This document shows, in pieces, positions 38,396 through 47,476 of a DNA stretch of 64,000 nucleotides (positions are counted from its first letter, which is position 1; every line of letters begins with the position of its first letter). Below the pieces are notes generated by a model. The model saw only the letters and a program-made list of their open reading frames with translations. It did not search any database and was not told where the DNA came from. The DNA comes from Ruegeria atlantica (lineage in GTDB: Bacteria > Pseudomonadota > Alphaproteobacteria > Rhodobacterales > Rhodobacteraceae). The stretch is from contig NZ_CYPU01000011.1 in assembly GCF_001458195.1 (NCBI RefSeq), positions 1 to 64,000 on the forward strand. The letters run 5' to 3'. Both the position numbers and the translations under genes were made by a program.

Positions 38396-38892
38396 TATAC
38401 CAGCAACTCGCGTGGAATAACAAACCCCTGCACATCGCCGCTATGCCACCGGACGCCGGACCAATCCGCAATGTCAAAGCGGATCACAGCTGTTGCACAG
38501 GTTGGGTAGTCGTAGAACCGGGCGTGATCCGGCGGGTGCTTAACGATTTGGTTCGCAAAAGCGGCAATGCCGGGATTGTGGCCCAGTATTAAAACGGTTT
38601 GTTTCGTTGCGCCCGATAATTCAAGCAGCATATCTGCGGGGTCGGCATGATAAAGCGTTCGCTGAAAGCAAACGGTATCTGCCTGCAGACCCATCCTCTC
38701 CCACGTCTCGCGGGTTCTGACCGAGCTTGAGCTGAGAACTTCATCCGGCAGCCAGTCGTTTTCACGCAGCCACGCCGCAATCGCCGAGGCCGACCTGCGC
38801 CCGCGCTTGTTCAGCGGGCGATCATGATCGGCAAGGGCCGGACTGTCCCAACTGGATTTCGCATGGCGTGTCAGGATCAGAGTGCGGGTCAT
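38395..38892 (-). CDS. SixA-type phosphohistidine phosphatase (histidine phosphatase family)
   Basis: Small RHG phosphatase (165 aa). The catalytic motif is LTRHAKSSWD with His10, then DRPLNKRGRRSA, SSSVRTRETWE and LGHNPGI with the second His. In E. coli SixA acts on phosphohistidine of the nitrogen phosphotransfer system; the target here is not known. It overlaps the preceding ferredoxin-like gene by 4 nt, so the two are co-transcribed. Confidence 0.9.
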   Translation of the reverse strand: MTRTLILTRHAKSSWDSPALADHDRPLNKRGRRSASAIAAWLRENDWLPDEVLSSSSVRTRETWERMGLQADTVCFQRTLYHADPADMLLELSGATKQTVLILGHNPGIAAFANQIVKHPPDHARFYDYPTCATAVIRFDIADWSGVRWHSGDVQGFVIPRELLV

Positions 38893-39575
38893 GACGGGTG
38901 AAACGCTCTCATGTGATGCGCAGATTGTTCGGGATCACGCGCGGCGCCCGAGCTGAGAGGGCAGGACAGCCGCACAAGACAACCGCCGGTCATGCAGTTT
39001 TGCCCTTCGGGAGTGGACAGGTGTCCATGGCACGACGACACATCATAAAAATCCCGACTGTTCAGAGCGCCGACAGGGCATGTCTGGGTGCAGGGGGCGG
39101 CGCAGGTGGTGCAGGGGGACGCGTCAGGTGGAGCGGGTATGGGAATTTCGTTGATGAAATGCAGCGCACCCCGGAACGAGATCATCATGCCGACCTCATC
39201 GTGCACCAAAGCGCCAACCGGGCTGCTGAACGTGCGTCCCGATTTCAATGCCCAGTCGATAAAGGGCGTATAAGGCGGGCCGCCAAACGGAAAATAGGCT
39301 GTTGCGGATAAGTCCTGTGCCATCTGCCCCACCACACGCGACGACCAGCGGTCGACCGGGTCCTTGCCTTGCCATTCAGGCGAGGATTTTAGGGCAGGCC
39401 AGAATGCACTCCCAGCACCTAGCAGGATCAGCGTGCCGCCTTCCAACTGCTTTGCGTCTTTAACGCGAGGGTGCAGCGCGCCCATGATGATCAGGCCAAC
39501 GTCCTGTGCAGCCTTTTCGATATCAGCATAGCTAAGCGCTGCCGGGTCAGAGGAGGGGGGATGGCGTTTGGTCAT
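38889..39575 (-). CDS. Ferredoxin-like iron-sulfur protein
   Basis: 228 aa, cytoplasmic. The C-terminal third has CTTCAAPCTQTCPVGAL (Cys155, 158, 162, 166) and further cysteines at 182, 194, 199 and 205, consistent with one or two Fe-S clusters; the N-terminal part resembles QueG-like or 4Fe-4S proteins of unknown role (GAGSAFWP, YPFGGPPYTPFIDWAL-like text). No corrinoid motif was recognised. It lies 18 nt downstream of argB in the same direction. Confidence 0.72.
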   Translation of the reverse strand: MTKRHPPSSDPAALSYADIEKAAQDVGLIIMGALHPRVKDAKQLEGGTLILLGAGSAFWPALKSSPEWQGKDPVDRWSSRVVGQMAQDLSATAYFPFGGPPYTPFIDWALKSGRTFSSPVGALVHDEVGMMISFRGALHFINEIPIPAPPDASPCTTCAAPCTQTCPVGALNSRDFYDVSSCHGHLSTPEGQNCMTGGCLVRLSCPLSSGAARDPEQSAHHMRAFHPS

Positions 39576-39593
39576 GTCTCCTCCGCCAAAGGC

Positions 39594-40457
39594 TCAGTCC
39601 GGTCGGATCAGCGACCCGGCGCCGTGTTCTGTATAAAGTTCAAGCAAGACGGCATTGGGCGCGCGTCCGTCAAGGATAACCACGGCACGGACCCCGCTGT
39701 GCAGCGCGTCCAGAGCCGTTTCGGTTTTGGGTATCATGCCGCCCGCAATGGTGCCGTCCAGTGTCATCTCGCGGATCTGACCCGCCTTTAGTTCGGTCAC
39801 GACATCCCCGGCTGCGTTTTTGACGCCCGAGACATCGGTTAACAGCAGCAGTCGATCGGCCTTTAGCGCGGATGCAATAGCACCAGCGGCAGTATCCCCA
39901 TTGACGTTGAAGGTTTCCCCGTTCCGGCCCGCACCCAGCGGGGCGATGACAGGAATTACATCATGCGCAAACAGGTCATGCAGGATTTTCGGGTTCATCT
40001 CTGCCGGACTTCCGACAAAACCCAGGGATTCATCGGTCTGATCACAAGTCATCAACTGCGCATCCTTGCCCGACAAGCCCACGGCCGAGCCGCCCTGGCC
40101 ATTGATCGCCTGCACGATGCGCTTGTTCACGAGGCCGGACAACACCATCTCAACTACTTCAACGGTTGCTTTGTCGGTGACACGCTTGCCGTTCACGAAT
40201 TCGGACTGGATATCCAGCTTATCCAGCATCGCGTTGATCATTGGACCGCCGCCGTGCACGACAACCGGGTTCACCCCGACCTGACGCATCAGGACGACAT
40301 CGCGGGCGAAGCTTTCCATGGCTTCGTCACTGCCCATCGCGTGGCCGCCAAGTTTAATGACGACAATCGCGCCGTCATAGCGTTGCAGGTATGGCAGTGC
40401 GCTGTTCAGCGTTGCGGCGGTGGCGATCCAGTCCCGGTTCATGTCTCTTGTCTTCAT
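39594..40457 (-). CDS. argB: Acetylglutamate kinase
   Basis: Second step of arginine synthesis: phosphorylates N-acetyl-L-glutamate. [13 protein letters not shown] binds ATP phosphates, [15 protein letters not shown] the acetylglutamate, and [15 protein letters not shown] plus [27 protein letters not shown] complete the amino-acid-kinase fold. 287 aa. Other arg genes are not adjacent. It probably is transcribed with the ferredoxin-like and sixA-like genes. Confidence 0.96.
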   Translation of the reverse strand: MKTRDMNRDWIATAATLNSALPYLQRYDGAIVVIKLGGHAMGSDEAMESFARDVVLMRQVGVNPVVVHGGGPMINAMLDKLDIQSEFVNGKRVTDKATVEVVEMVLSGLVNKRIVQAINGQGGSAVGLSGKDAQLMTCDQTDESLGFVGSPAEMNPKILHDLFAHDVIPVIAPLGAGRNGETFNVNGDTAAGAIASALKADRLLLLTDVSGVKNAAGDVVTELKAGQIREMTLDGTIAGGMIPKTETALDALHSGVRAVVILDGRAPNAVLLELYTEHGAGSLIRPD

Positions 40458-40562
40458 GGCTGCAGTCCCTCTGGGAACCCGTGTTAGGGCCTTTGTACAG
40501 CTCTGCCAAGACCGGATCGCGCATAGGGCCGCACCGGTTGCCCGGATGCGGCTGTTTGTGTG

Positions 40563-41184
40563 TCAGTTTATCGCGCGTTTCATCGCCGGGATGTTGCTGA
40601 TCAACAGCAAATCGACGGCCAGTACGGTCAGCAAGGTCAGGCCCACCAGCGGGAACGCCATCGCGGTGAACAAGCCGATCAGGACGGCCCCTTTCCACAA
40701 TGGCAGTTCCGCTGGCATCGGCGGCGCGGCCAGACGTCTGGCCCGCTGGGGACGATGTTTTACCCACATCACAACGCCCGAGACGCAGACGAAGATGACA
40801 GACAGGCAGAACCTCTCCGGCATAAGGATCGACGGCGACAAGACGCTGACCTTCTTCGGTTTTGATACGAAACACAGTGGCCAGATTCTCAGCCTTCGGA
40901 CCGATCCACTCGACGACCGCGCCGGGCACGTCCTCAAGGGCGATAAGGGCTTGTTGTGAGACCGGTAGCGCTTGCCCGCTGACGTCCACGGCGATTTTTT
41001 CGCCGTCGCGACCGTCGAACTGAGTGATGAACATCATCATTAGCCCGGTTACCGCCAGAATGATCAGAAACGGGATGACGAAGATCCCGGCGTAAAAGTG
41101 CCACCGCCATGCGGCGAAATAGAATTTTTGCGCAGCAGTGTTCTGCGCCGGGGTGTCCCCCAGATTTTGGCTGTTTAGTGCCAT
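40563..41184 (-). pseudogene. PepSY-associated membrane protein with internal deletion
   Basis: The N-terminal half starts MALNSQNLGDTP and has FYFAAWRWHFYAGIFVIPFLIILAVTGLMMM, the first helix of the PepSY-TM family, then a PepSY-like EDVPGAVVEWIGPKAENLATVF. Near 40830 the frame changes, and only the C-terminal piece (SGVVMWVKHRPQRARRLAAPPMP ... and two helices) follows in another frame. A full member has ~450 residues; about half is gone. The family serves iron-siderophore reduction beside TonB receptors; none is left here. Confidence 0.78.
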
Positions 41185-41251
41185 TTTTGTTCTCCGGATT
41201 CGAGTATTGCCCCGCGCAGCGCGTGCACGGGTTCAGAAGTGTTGAAGTGAA

Positions 41252-41620
41252 TCAGGAGAAGATGGGTGGCCCTCGCGCATCATAGCGGGCATAGAACCCG
41301 GCACTGCGATGGGTAAAATCACGATGGATCCAGCGTGGCTGGATTTTCGCCGTAAAAGGGACGATCTCGCCGACTGACGTCAGGTGTGTATCCGCCGTCA
41401 GGCCCGCGAATGGGCACATTGCGCGCGAATCCGTGTCGTCGTGCACAGGATCGCCGGGATTTAGGTCAACCCATTGCTCGACTGTTCCATCGCCAGTACA
41501 GATCACCAGTAGCACTTTCCCATCACTGCCCATCGCGGACATCCAGCCCTGCGGGATCATGCCGGTCAGCACAACTGCCAGCAACGTCAGGATTGGGAAA
41601 ATGCGGCCGATCCGGATCAT
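41252..41620 (-). CDS. DUF2946-family membrane-anchored protein
   Basis: 122 aa with an N-terminal hydrophobic segment (ILTLLAVVLTGMIPQGWM) and the family pattern VLLVICTGDGTVEQWVDLNPG and CPFAGLT. DUF2946 members often sit beside metal-uptake or PepSY genes; function unknown. It overlaps the upstream engB gene by 4 nt and precedes the broken PepSY gene by 67 nt. With its partners decayed it may be dispensable. Confidence 0.78.
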   Translation of the reverse strand: MIRIGRIFPILTLLAVVLTGMIPQGWMSAMGSDGKVLLVICTGDGTVEQWVDLNPGDPVHDDTDSRAMCPFAGLTADTHLTSVGEIVPFTAKIQPRWIHRDFTHRSAGFYARYDARGPPIFS

Positions 41621-42270
41621 TCCAGATGTGCGATGATCGAACGAAGGGTCGGAATACCGTCACCTTTTTCGGACGACGTCAGCACGATTTCCGGATATGC
41701 CGCAGGGTGTTTGGACAATGCGCCGCGAACCTGATCCAACACCTTCTGCCGGTCATTGGCCTTGACCTTGTCCGCCTTGGTCATCACGCACTGAAATGTA
41801 ACAGCGCTGGAATCCAACAGCTTCATGATCTCGGCATCGACCGGCTTCACACCATGACGCGAGTCAATCAGGACAAAGGCCCGTCGCAGGGTCTGGCGGC
41901 CGCTTAGATACTGTTTCAACAGCCGCTGCCATTTTTCGACGACCTTCACCGGGGCGTTGGCGTAGCCGTACCCGGGCAGGTCAACCAGATAAAGCTCGGG
42001 ACCTTGGGTGAAAAAGTTAATTTCTTGCGTGCGGCCCGGAGTGTTGGACGCGCGTGCCAGACCTTTGGTGCCGGTCAGCGCATTGATCAGGCTGGACTTG
42101 CCCACATTTGAACGTCCGGCAAAGCAGACCTCAAGCCGGTCAGGAGTCGGCAGGCCATTCATGGCGACCACGCCTTTGACAAACTCGGATTGTCCCGCAA
42201 ACAATTTGCGGCCGCGTTCCAGCGCGAACTTGTCCGGGTCTTCGACCAGTGGGAAGGGTAGGGTGCTCAT
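41617..42270 (-). CDS. engB: Ribosome biogenesis GTP-binding protein EngB/YsxC (YihA)
   Basis: Essential GTPase for late 50S assembly. G1 AGRSNVGKSSLINAL, G2 region ARASNTPGRTQEINFF, G3 DLPGYG and G4 TKADK are intact. 217 aa. It overlaps the MOSC gene upstream (42267-42270) by ATGA; yidC-MOSC-engB is a common alphaproteobacterial order. Confidence 0.96.
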   Translation of the reverse strand: MSTLPFPLVEDPDKFALERGRKLFAGQSEFVKGVVAMNGLPTPDRLEVCFAGRSNVGKSSLINALTGTKGLARASNTPGRTQEINFFTQGPELYLVDLPGYGYANAPVKVVEKWQRLLKQYLSGRQTLRRAFVLIDSRHGVKPVDAEIMKLLDSSAVTFQCVMTKADKVKANDRQKVLDQVRGALSKHPAAYPEIVLTSSEKGDGIPTLRSIIAHLE

Positions 42271-43004
42271 AACGGATGAACCTTATCGCCAACTGAAATT
42301 GCGCCGCCTCGGACAACCTCGGCATAAACGCCGAAATCCTGATGGCCCCAGCTGTTCAATGTGCCCAGCGTATCCGCATCGCGCACGCCGGTTTTCGGAT
42401 TTGCCGTTGTCGCCAAACAGCGGCGGATGCGTTCTTTGACATGGAACACGGCCTCACCGATCTGTACCTCGCGACCCAGCCAGTCGAATTCTTCCCACAG
42501 GGGCAGGCCGTCGAACCAGATGTTGCCACGCCAGCGCTGGATCGACAGATCGCTGCCAAGCTTTTGCCCGACGGCGCGGTGCGATGCCATGTTGCACAGG
42601 CTGATCGAAGGGTAATCGCTGTCAGTCATGCCGCGACCCGGCACTCGGATGATCCGGGCTGACGCCGCCCGATCCGCAGGCATCAACGGCCGGACCCAGT
42701 CCAAAAAGACCTGCTGTTCCCCATCCGGATTAAAAGTCAGATCCGGACGATCCGGATGTGTCAGAGTTATCGTGTCGCCGTTCAGCCGGGCCGAGATAGC
42801 CATAAGTTGCGGCGCTTTCGCCCCGCGACTGAAATTGGCGCAAGGCACCCATTGAGAACCATCCGCCTTCGACGACTCATGCGCGACTGCCCAAACGCGA
42901 TCCCCGGACATGGTCTGCCCGGGGGTCACTGATACGGTCTGAAGGGCCTCGCGACCATGACTTTTGATCGGATGCCGCCAGATATGGGTTACTTCAGCAT
43001 TCAT
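42267..43004 (-). CDS. MOSC domain-containing protein
   Basis: 245 aa with an N-terminal beta-barrel (THIWRHPIKSHGREAL) and a C-terminal MOSC domain (RWRGNIWFDGLPLWEEFDWLGREVQIGEAVFHVKERIRRCLATTANPKTG) carrying the conserved Cys (RRCLATT). Such domains bind molybdenum cofactor or transfer sulfur; substrate unknown. Overlaps yidC and engB by 4 nt each. Confidence 0.9.
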   Translation of the reverse strand: MNAEVTHIWRHPIKSHGREALQTVSVTPGQTMSGDRVWAVAHESSKADGSQWVPCANFSRGAKAPQLMAISARLNGDTITLTHPDRPDLTFNPDGEQQVFLDWVRPLMPADRAASARIIRVPGRGMTDSDYPSISLCNMASHRAVGQKLGSDLSIQRWRGNIWFDGLPLWEEFDWLGREVQIGEAVFHVKERIRRCLATTANPKTGVRDADTLGTLNSWGHQDFGVYAEVVRGGAISVGDKVHPL

Positions 43005-44830
43005 TTGTCGTCCGTTTTGGGCGTCCGCTTGAAGCCGGATTTGATGTTGCCGAACACGTCAGGCTTATAGCCCTGACTACGCATGATCAGGTATTGCTGC
43101 GTGAACGTGATCGTGTTGTTCGCGATCCAGTAAACAACCAGTCCGCTGGCAAAGCTGCCCAACATGAACATGAACACCCAAGGCATCCAGGCAAAGATCA
43201 TCGCCTGTGTCGGGTCAGTTGGTGCCGGGTTCAGCTTTTGCTGCAACCACATCGAGATCCCCAACAGCAAAGGCAGGATACCGATGAAGATCAGTGCCAT
43301 GAAGGTGTCTGGCTGCGGGCCGGCAAAGGGCAGCAAACCAAACAGGTTCATGATCGAAGTCGGATCAGGTGCGCTGAGGTCCTGGAACGGGCCAAACCAG
43401 GGGGCCTGACGCAGTTCGATGGTGACGAAGATCACCTTGTACAGCGAGAAGAAAATCGGGATCTGCATCAGGATCGGCAAACAGCCCGCGGCGGGGTTTA
43501 CCTTTTCCTTCTTGTACAGCTCCATCATGCCCTGCTGCATCTTTTGGCGATCGTCGCCTGCGGCTTCTTTCATGGCCTCCATCTGCGGCTGAAGCTCTTT
43601 CATCTTCGCCATCGAGACGTAGGATTTGTACGCCAGCGGGAACAGGATCGCCTTGATGATCAGCGTCAGGCCAATGATCGACCAACCCATGTTGCCGATC
43701 AGGGCATTGATGTTGTGCAGCAGCCAGAAAATAGGCTTGGTCAGGAAGTAGAACCAGCCCCAGTCGATGCTGTCGACGAACTTCTGTACACCGTCAGCCT
43801 GATACTCGCGGATGGTTTCCCATTCTTTGGCACCCGCGAATAGTTGGGTGGTGACTTCTTCAGTTGCGCCGGGCGCGACAGTCAGCGTCGGCAGAACCGT
43901 TTCGGTCTGATAAATCTTGCGGCGGGCGTCATATTTAGCCGCAGCCTTGAATGCCGATCCCTCTGCAGGGATCAGAGTGGTCATCCAGTAGTGATCGGTA
44001 AAGCCGACCCAGCCACCTTCCTTGACCTGAAAGACTTCGGCTTGCGCACGCTCATTCGGGTCAATGTCAAAGTCGCGCACATCGCCATAGTCGATCTCGT
44101 CCAGAACGCCGTCAGCCATGACCATAACGCCTTCATGTAGGATGAAGAAGTTTTTCAGATCGGGCAGATCGCCGTCTTCGCCAATGCCGTGACGGGCCAG
44201 GATGCCATATGGGGCCATGCCGACCTCGGCCTGGGTATTGTTCTCAACCGACTGGGTGACGGTGAACATGTAGTCCTGGTCAACCTCAATAGTGCGGCGG
44301 AAGGTCAGGCCCTTGCTGTTGTCCCATTTCAGAGTGACCGGAGTATCGACCCCGAGGGTTTCGCCGTCTTCGACGGTCCACAGCGTATTAGGGCCGGGGA
44401 CGTCAGCGCCGGCGACGCCTGCGCCCGGTGCCCATCCGTACAAGGCATAGTAAGCCGATTCCGAACCAACGGGCGACAGCAGCTCGACAATGGGTGCGCC
44501 TTCTTCGATCGAAACTTTGTAATCTTTCAGGAACAGCTCATCGATACGACCGCCGGACAGGGACAGGCTGCCTTTCAGGCGCGGTGTTTCAATCTCGACC
44601 CGAGGTGCTTGGGCGTCGGGCTCGATCTCGGTGGCGTCTGCGGTTGCTTCACCAACTGTATTGGTGCCAGCAGCGCTTGGAGTCTGAACCTCTGTACCAT
44701 CAGTCGCGCTGATCTCGGCAGATTCCGGTGCGGTCGTCGGCTCGGGCGGTGGAAACAGCACGAACCAAACCAGGATCACGAGAAAGCTGAGCGCGGTTGC
44801 GAGGATGAGGTTCTTGTTCTGATCGTCCAT
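43001..44830 (-). CDS. yidC: Membrane protein insertase YidC
   Basis: Inserts and folds inner-membrane proteins alone or with Sec. The start at 44830 gives MDDQNKNLILATALSFLVILVW, the usual first helix; a longer frame upstream is non-homologous. A large periplasmic domain (~residues 60-340) is followed by the conserved core: SIIGLTLIIKAILFPLAYKSYVSMAKMKELQPQMEAMKE, NPAAGCLPILMQIPIFFSLYKVIFVTIELRQAPWFGPFQDLSA and GLVVYWIANNTITFTQQYLIM, each in part. 609 aa. MOSC and engB follow with overlapping stops. Confidence 0.97.
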   Translation of the reverse strand: MDDQNKNLILATALSFLVILVWFVLFPPPEPTTAPESAEISATDGTEVQTPSAAGTNTVGEATADATEIEPDAQAPRVEIETPRLKGSLSLSGGRIDELFLKDYKVSIEEGAPIVELLSPVGSESAYYALYGWAPGAGVAGADVPGPNTLWTVEDGETLGVDTPVTLKWDNSKGLTFRRTIEVDQDYMFTVTQSVENNTQAEVGMAPYGILARHGIGEDGDLPDLKNFFILHEGVMVMADGVLDEIDYGDVRDFDIDPNERAQAEVFQVKEGGWVGFTDHYWMTTLIPAEGSAFKAAAKYDARRKIYQTETVLPTLTVAPGATEEVTTQLFAGAKEWETIREYQADGVQKFVDSIDWGWFYFLTKPIFWLLHNINALIGNMGWSIIGLTLIIKAILFPLAYKSYVSMAKMKELQPQMEAMKEAAGDDRQKMQQGMMELYKKEKVNPAAGCLPILMQIPIFFSLYKVIFVTIELRQAPWFGPFQDLSAPDPTSIMNLFGLLPFAGPQPDTFMALIFIGILPLLLGISMWLQQKLNPAPTDPTQAMIFAWMPWVFMFMLGSFASGLVVYWIANNTITFTQQYLIMRSQGYKPDVFGNIKSGFKRTPKTDDK

Positions 44831-44953
44831 CGGGGACAGCCACCTTAAGCAGTGAAAGACACCCGCTGGGTTCAACAGAGTGCGGGCCCAAAGGTCAAGC
44901 GGAATCGCCCTGTAATTCATCACCGATTGGGGTTCTGTGGCGTTAATTCGCGC

Positions 44954-46467
44954 CTAAGGACGTGCCTGACGCCCGATTTTTGGCATTCCGTTGAGTTTGT
45001 TCTGATGTGTGGCCATCCAGTCTAACGTCTTTTCAAAGGGCATGGGCTTGCCATTTCCAAACTCCTGCACGTGGTCGCAACCCAATTGCGCCATCAGGGC
45101 ATGCTCGCCTTGTGTTTCGACCCCCTCGGCCAGGGTTTCGACATTCAGTCACTCCGCCATGGTCAATATCGCGCTGACCAACTGTTGCTGGCTTGCGTCC
45201 CGATCCGCCTTTGCCACGAACGACCGATCGATTTTTATGCGTGAGACGTCAAAGCGCTTGATCGACGCAATGGACGCGTGGCCGGTGCCGAAATCATCGA
45301 GGTCAATGCAGCAGCCGAGCTTGGACATGCTTATCACGTTGCGGGTGATCACGTCATCAGGCCGCCTAGAAAACACTGTTTCAAGAATCTCGACGGTCAA
45401 TCTGTCGGGCGTCAGGTCATTTTGATCCAGCTCCCATTTTAGACGGTCGATCAACGCCGGGTCGCGCAGTTCTTCTGATGAGAAATTCACGCCAATCCGA
45501 GGCACGACGACACCGACACGGTTCCATTGGTGCATGGCGGCAAAAGCGTGATGGCGCATCACCTGACCCAAGCGTTCCATCAGATCGGCTTGCTCGGCAA
45601 AAGGCAGGAAAACCTGCGGTCCCAACACGCCTTTCTGCGGGTGTTCCCAACGGGCAAGCGCCTCGAACCCGGTAACGTGGCCGGTGTCGGTGGAAATCAT
45701 GGGCGGATTTCGCCACTATCCAAGGCCGCAATAAACTCATTACGCAGGTTGGCGCGCACGCGTGCCCGCCGCTGCGTTTCCGACGAAAAGGCGCGGATCG
45801 TTGCAGGACCGTTTCTTTGCGCCTCCGCCAGTGCTGCACCGGTGGCATCTATCCATTCAGCAAACGCAACATCCGGCAACGTGGATCGCAGACATGACTC
45901 GATTGAACGTGACATGTAAACGCTGGTGCCATTCAGCATGATTGGCTCATCGACGGCGGCCTGAATGCGCTCCAACATCTGAATGCAGGCCTCCATTCCC
46001 AGATTCTGCGCGGCGTGCCGGCCGATTGCGATCTTGCCCTGGCCCAGTGACAATGTCATGTGAGCGTATGACCGAAAGTACCCGGTTGCGGAATTGGTTA
46101 GCCATTACGTTCCCGGCCGCATTTCCGTGCAGATCAAGACATTAGAAAACCCGTCCAATTCAACAATCATACAGGTAGCTTCGTGACCGGTGCGTTGGTT
46201 TTCCACGAACAGCGTTTCCATCTGGGCCGCAAACCTGTCGAGAGCAAGGAGGCAGTTACCGTCTTTTCCCCGGTTGCTGGCCTTGTGCGCGGTTGAAACC
46301 GCGGCAAACGCAAGCGGCAGGGCAAGTGCCACGACAACCAATGCCTGCTCTCCACCAATCCAATACGCAGCCAGACTGATCGCAGGCGCGAAGGCTAAGG
46401 CGGGCGGGCCGCTTAGCACCATGGCAAGAGAGTCAAAAATTCTGCTGACTGAGATATGTTTCCACAT
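44954..46467 (-). pseudogene. Decayed GGDEF/EAL cyclic-di-GMP protein
   Basis: Four pieces of one gene in order: a membrane N-terminus (FDSLAMVLSGPPALAFAPAISLAAYWIG) with DGNCLLALDRFAAQMETLF (46467-46105); a decayed GGDEF C-half (GQGKIAIGRHAAQNLGMEACIQML, 46059-45697); an EAL domain (FEALARWEHP, EILETVF, LDDFGTGHASI, IKIDRSF; 45700-45149); and its C-terminus (LNVETLAEGVETQGEHALMAQLGC) behind an in-frame TGA at 45149. At least two frameshifts and one nonsense change make it inactive. It lies between ttcA and yidC, where it is transcribed toward yidC. Confidence 0.85.
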
Positions 46468-46538
46468 CGGATCTTCGGGCCTCTACCTTGCGTTTGAAAC
46501 GCTCAGGTCGACCCTAGGAAACCAATCTGAGTCACTCG

Positions 46539-47432
46539 TTAACGGAGCTGAGGAATTTCGTCCGAATTTTCGTCATTTTCATTTGGTCTGAGTGCAAGAT
46601 TTTGAAAACCAAACAATTTTGGGTCCAAAAGATGCGACGGACGCGCATTTGTCAGGGCCCGAAACATCACTTGACGGCGTCCGGGGCTGTTCTTTTCCCA
46701 CTGATCCAAAATTTGTTTGATCTGCTGACGTTTCAACCCATCCTGACTGCCGCAGAGGTCGCAGGGGATGATCGGATAGTTCATCGAGGTCGCGAATTTC
46801 TCGCAATCGGCCTCAGCCACATGGGCGAGCGGACGGAAGACGAACAAATCGCCTTCTTCGTTCACCAGCTTGGGCGGCATGGTGGCCAAGCGCCCGCCGT
46901 GGAACAGGTTCATGAAGAACGTCTCGAGGATATCGTCGCGGTGGTGGCCCAGTACAACGGCCGAGCATCCCTCTTCCCGCGCAATGCGGTACAGGTTGCC
47001 TCGGCGCAGGCGCGAACACAGGGCGCAAAAGGTGCGGCCCTGCGGAACCTTGTCCATGACGATGGAATAGGTGTCCTGATATTCGATGCGATGCGGAACA
47101 CCCATGCGTTCCAAAAACTCGGGCAGAACGGTGGCCGGAAATCCGGGTTGACCCTGGTCCAGATTGCAAGCCAGCAAATCAACGGGCAGCAGACCGCGCC
47201 ATTTCAGTTCGTACAGAACCGCCAGCAGGGTATAGCTGTCCTTGCCTCCCGAAAGGCAGACCAGCCAGCGAGGTGGTTTTCCGTCCTTGTTATGCGCTGC
47301 AGCGTCCACCATCCCGTACTGCTCAATGGCCTCACGGGTCTGGCGCACGATGCGTTTGCGCAGCTTTTTGAACTCGGTAGTCGAGGGCGCGCCAGCAAAG
47401 AGCGGGTGGATATCGTCAGCTTCGTCAAACAT
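46539..47432 (-). CDS. ttcA: tRNA 2-thiocytidine biosynthesis protein TtcA
   Basis: Thiolates cytidine 32 of certain tRNAs using a 4Fe-4S cluster. PP-loop SGGKDS at residues 61-66, the first cysteine pair in CALC (136, 139) and the second in CDLC (224, 227), with [20 protein letters not shown] between. 297 aa, normal. It is downstream of the AidB-like gene on the same strand (45 nt gap). Confidence 0.93.
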   Translation of the reverse strand: MFDEADDIHPLFAGAPSTTEFKKLRKRIVRQTREAIEQYGMVDAAAHNKDGKPPRWLVCLSGGKDSYTLLAVLYELKWRGLLPVDLLACNLDQGQPGFPATVLPEFLERMGVPHRIEYQDTYSIVMDKVPQGRTFCALCSRLRRGNLYRIAREEGCSAVVLGHHRDDILETFFMNLFHGGRLATMPPKLVNEEGDLFVFRPLAHVAEADCEKFATSMNYPIIPCDLCGSQDGLKRQQIKQILDQWEKNSPGRRQVMFRALTNARPSHLLDPKLFGFQNLALRPNENDENSDEIPQLR

Positions 47433-47476
47433 GCGCAGGCCCTACAACAGTTGAGGCAACCGGGCAAGTGGCCGGG

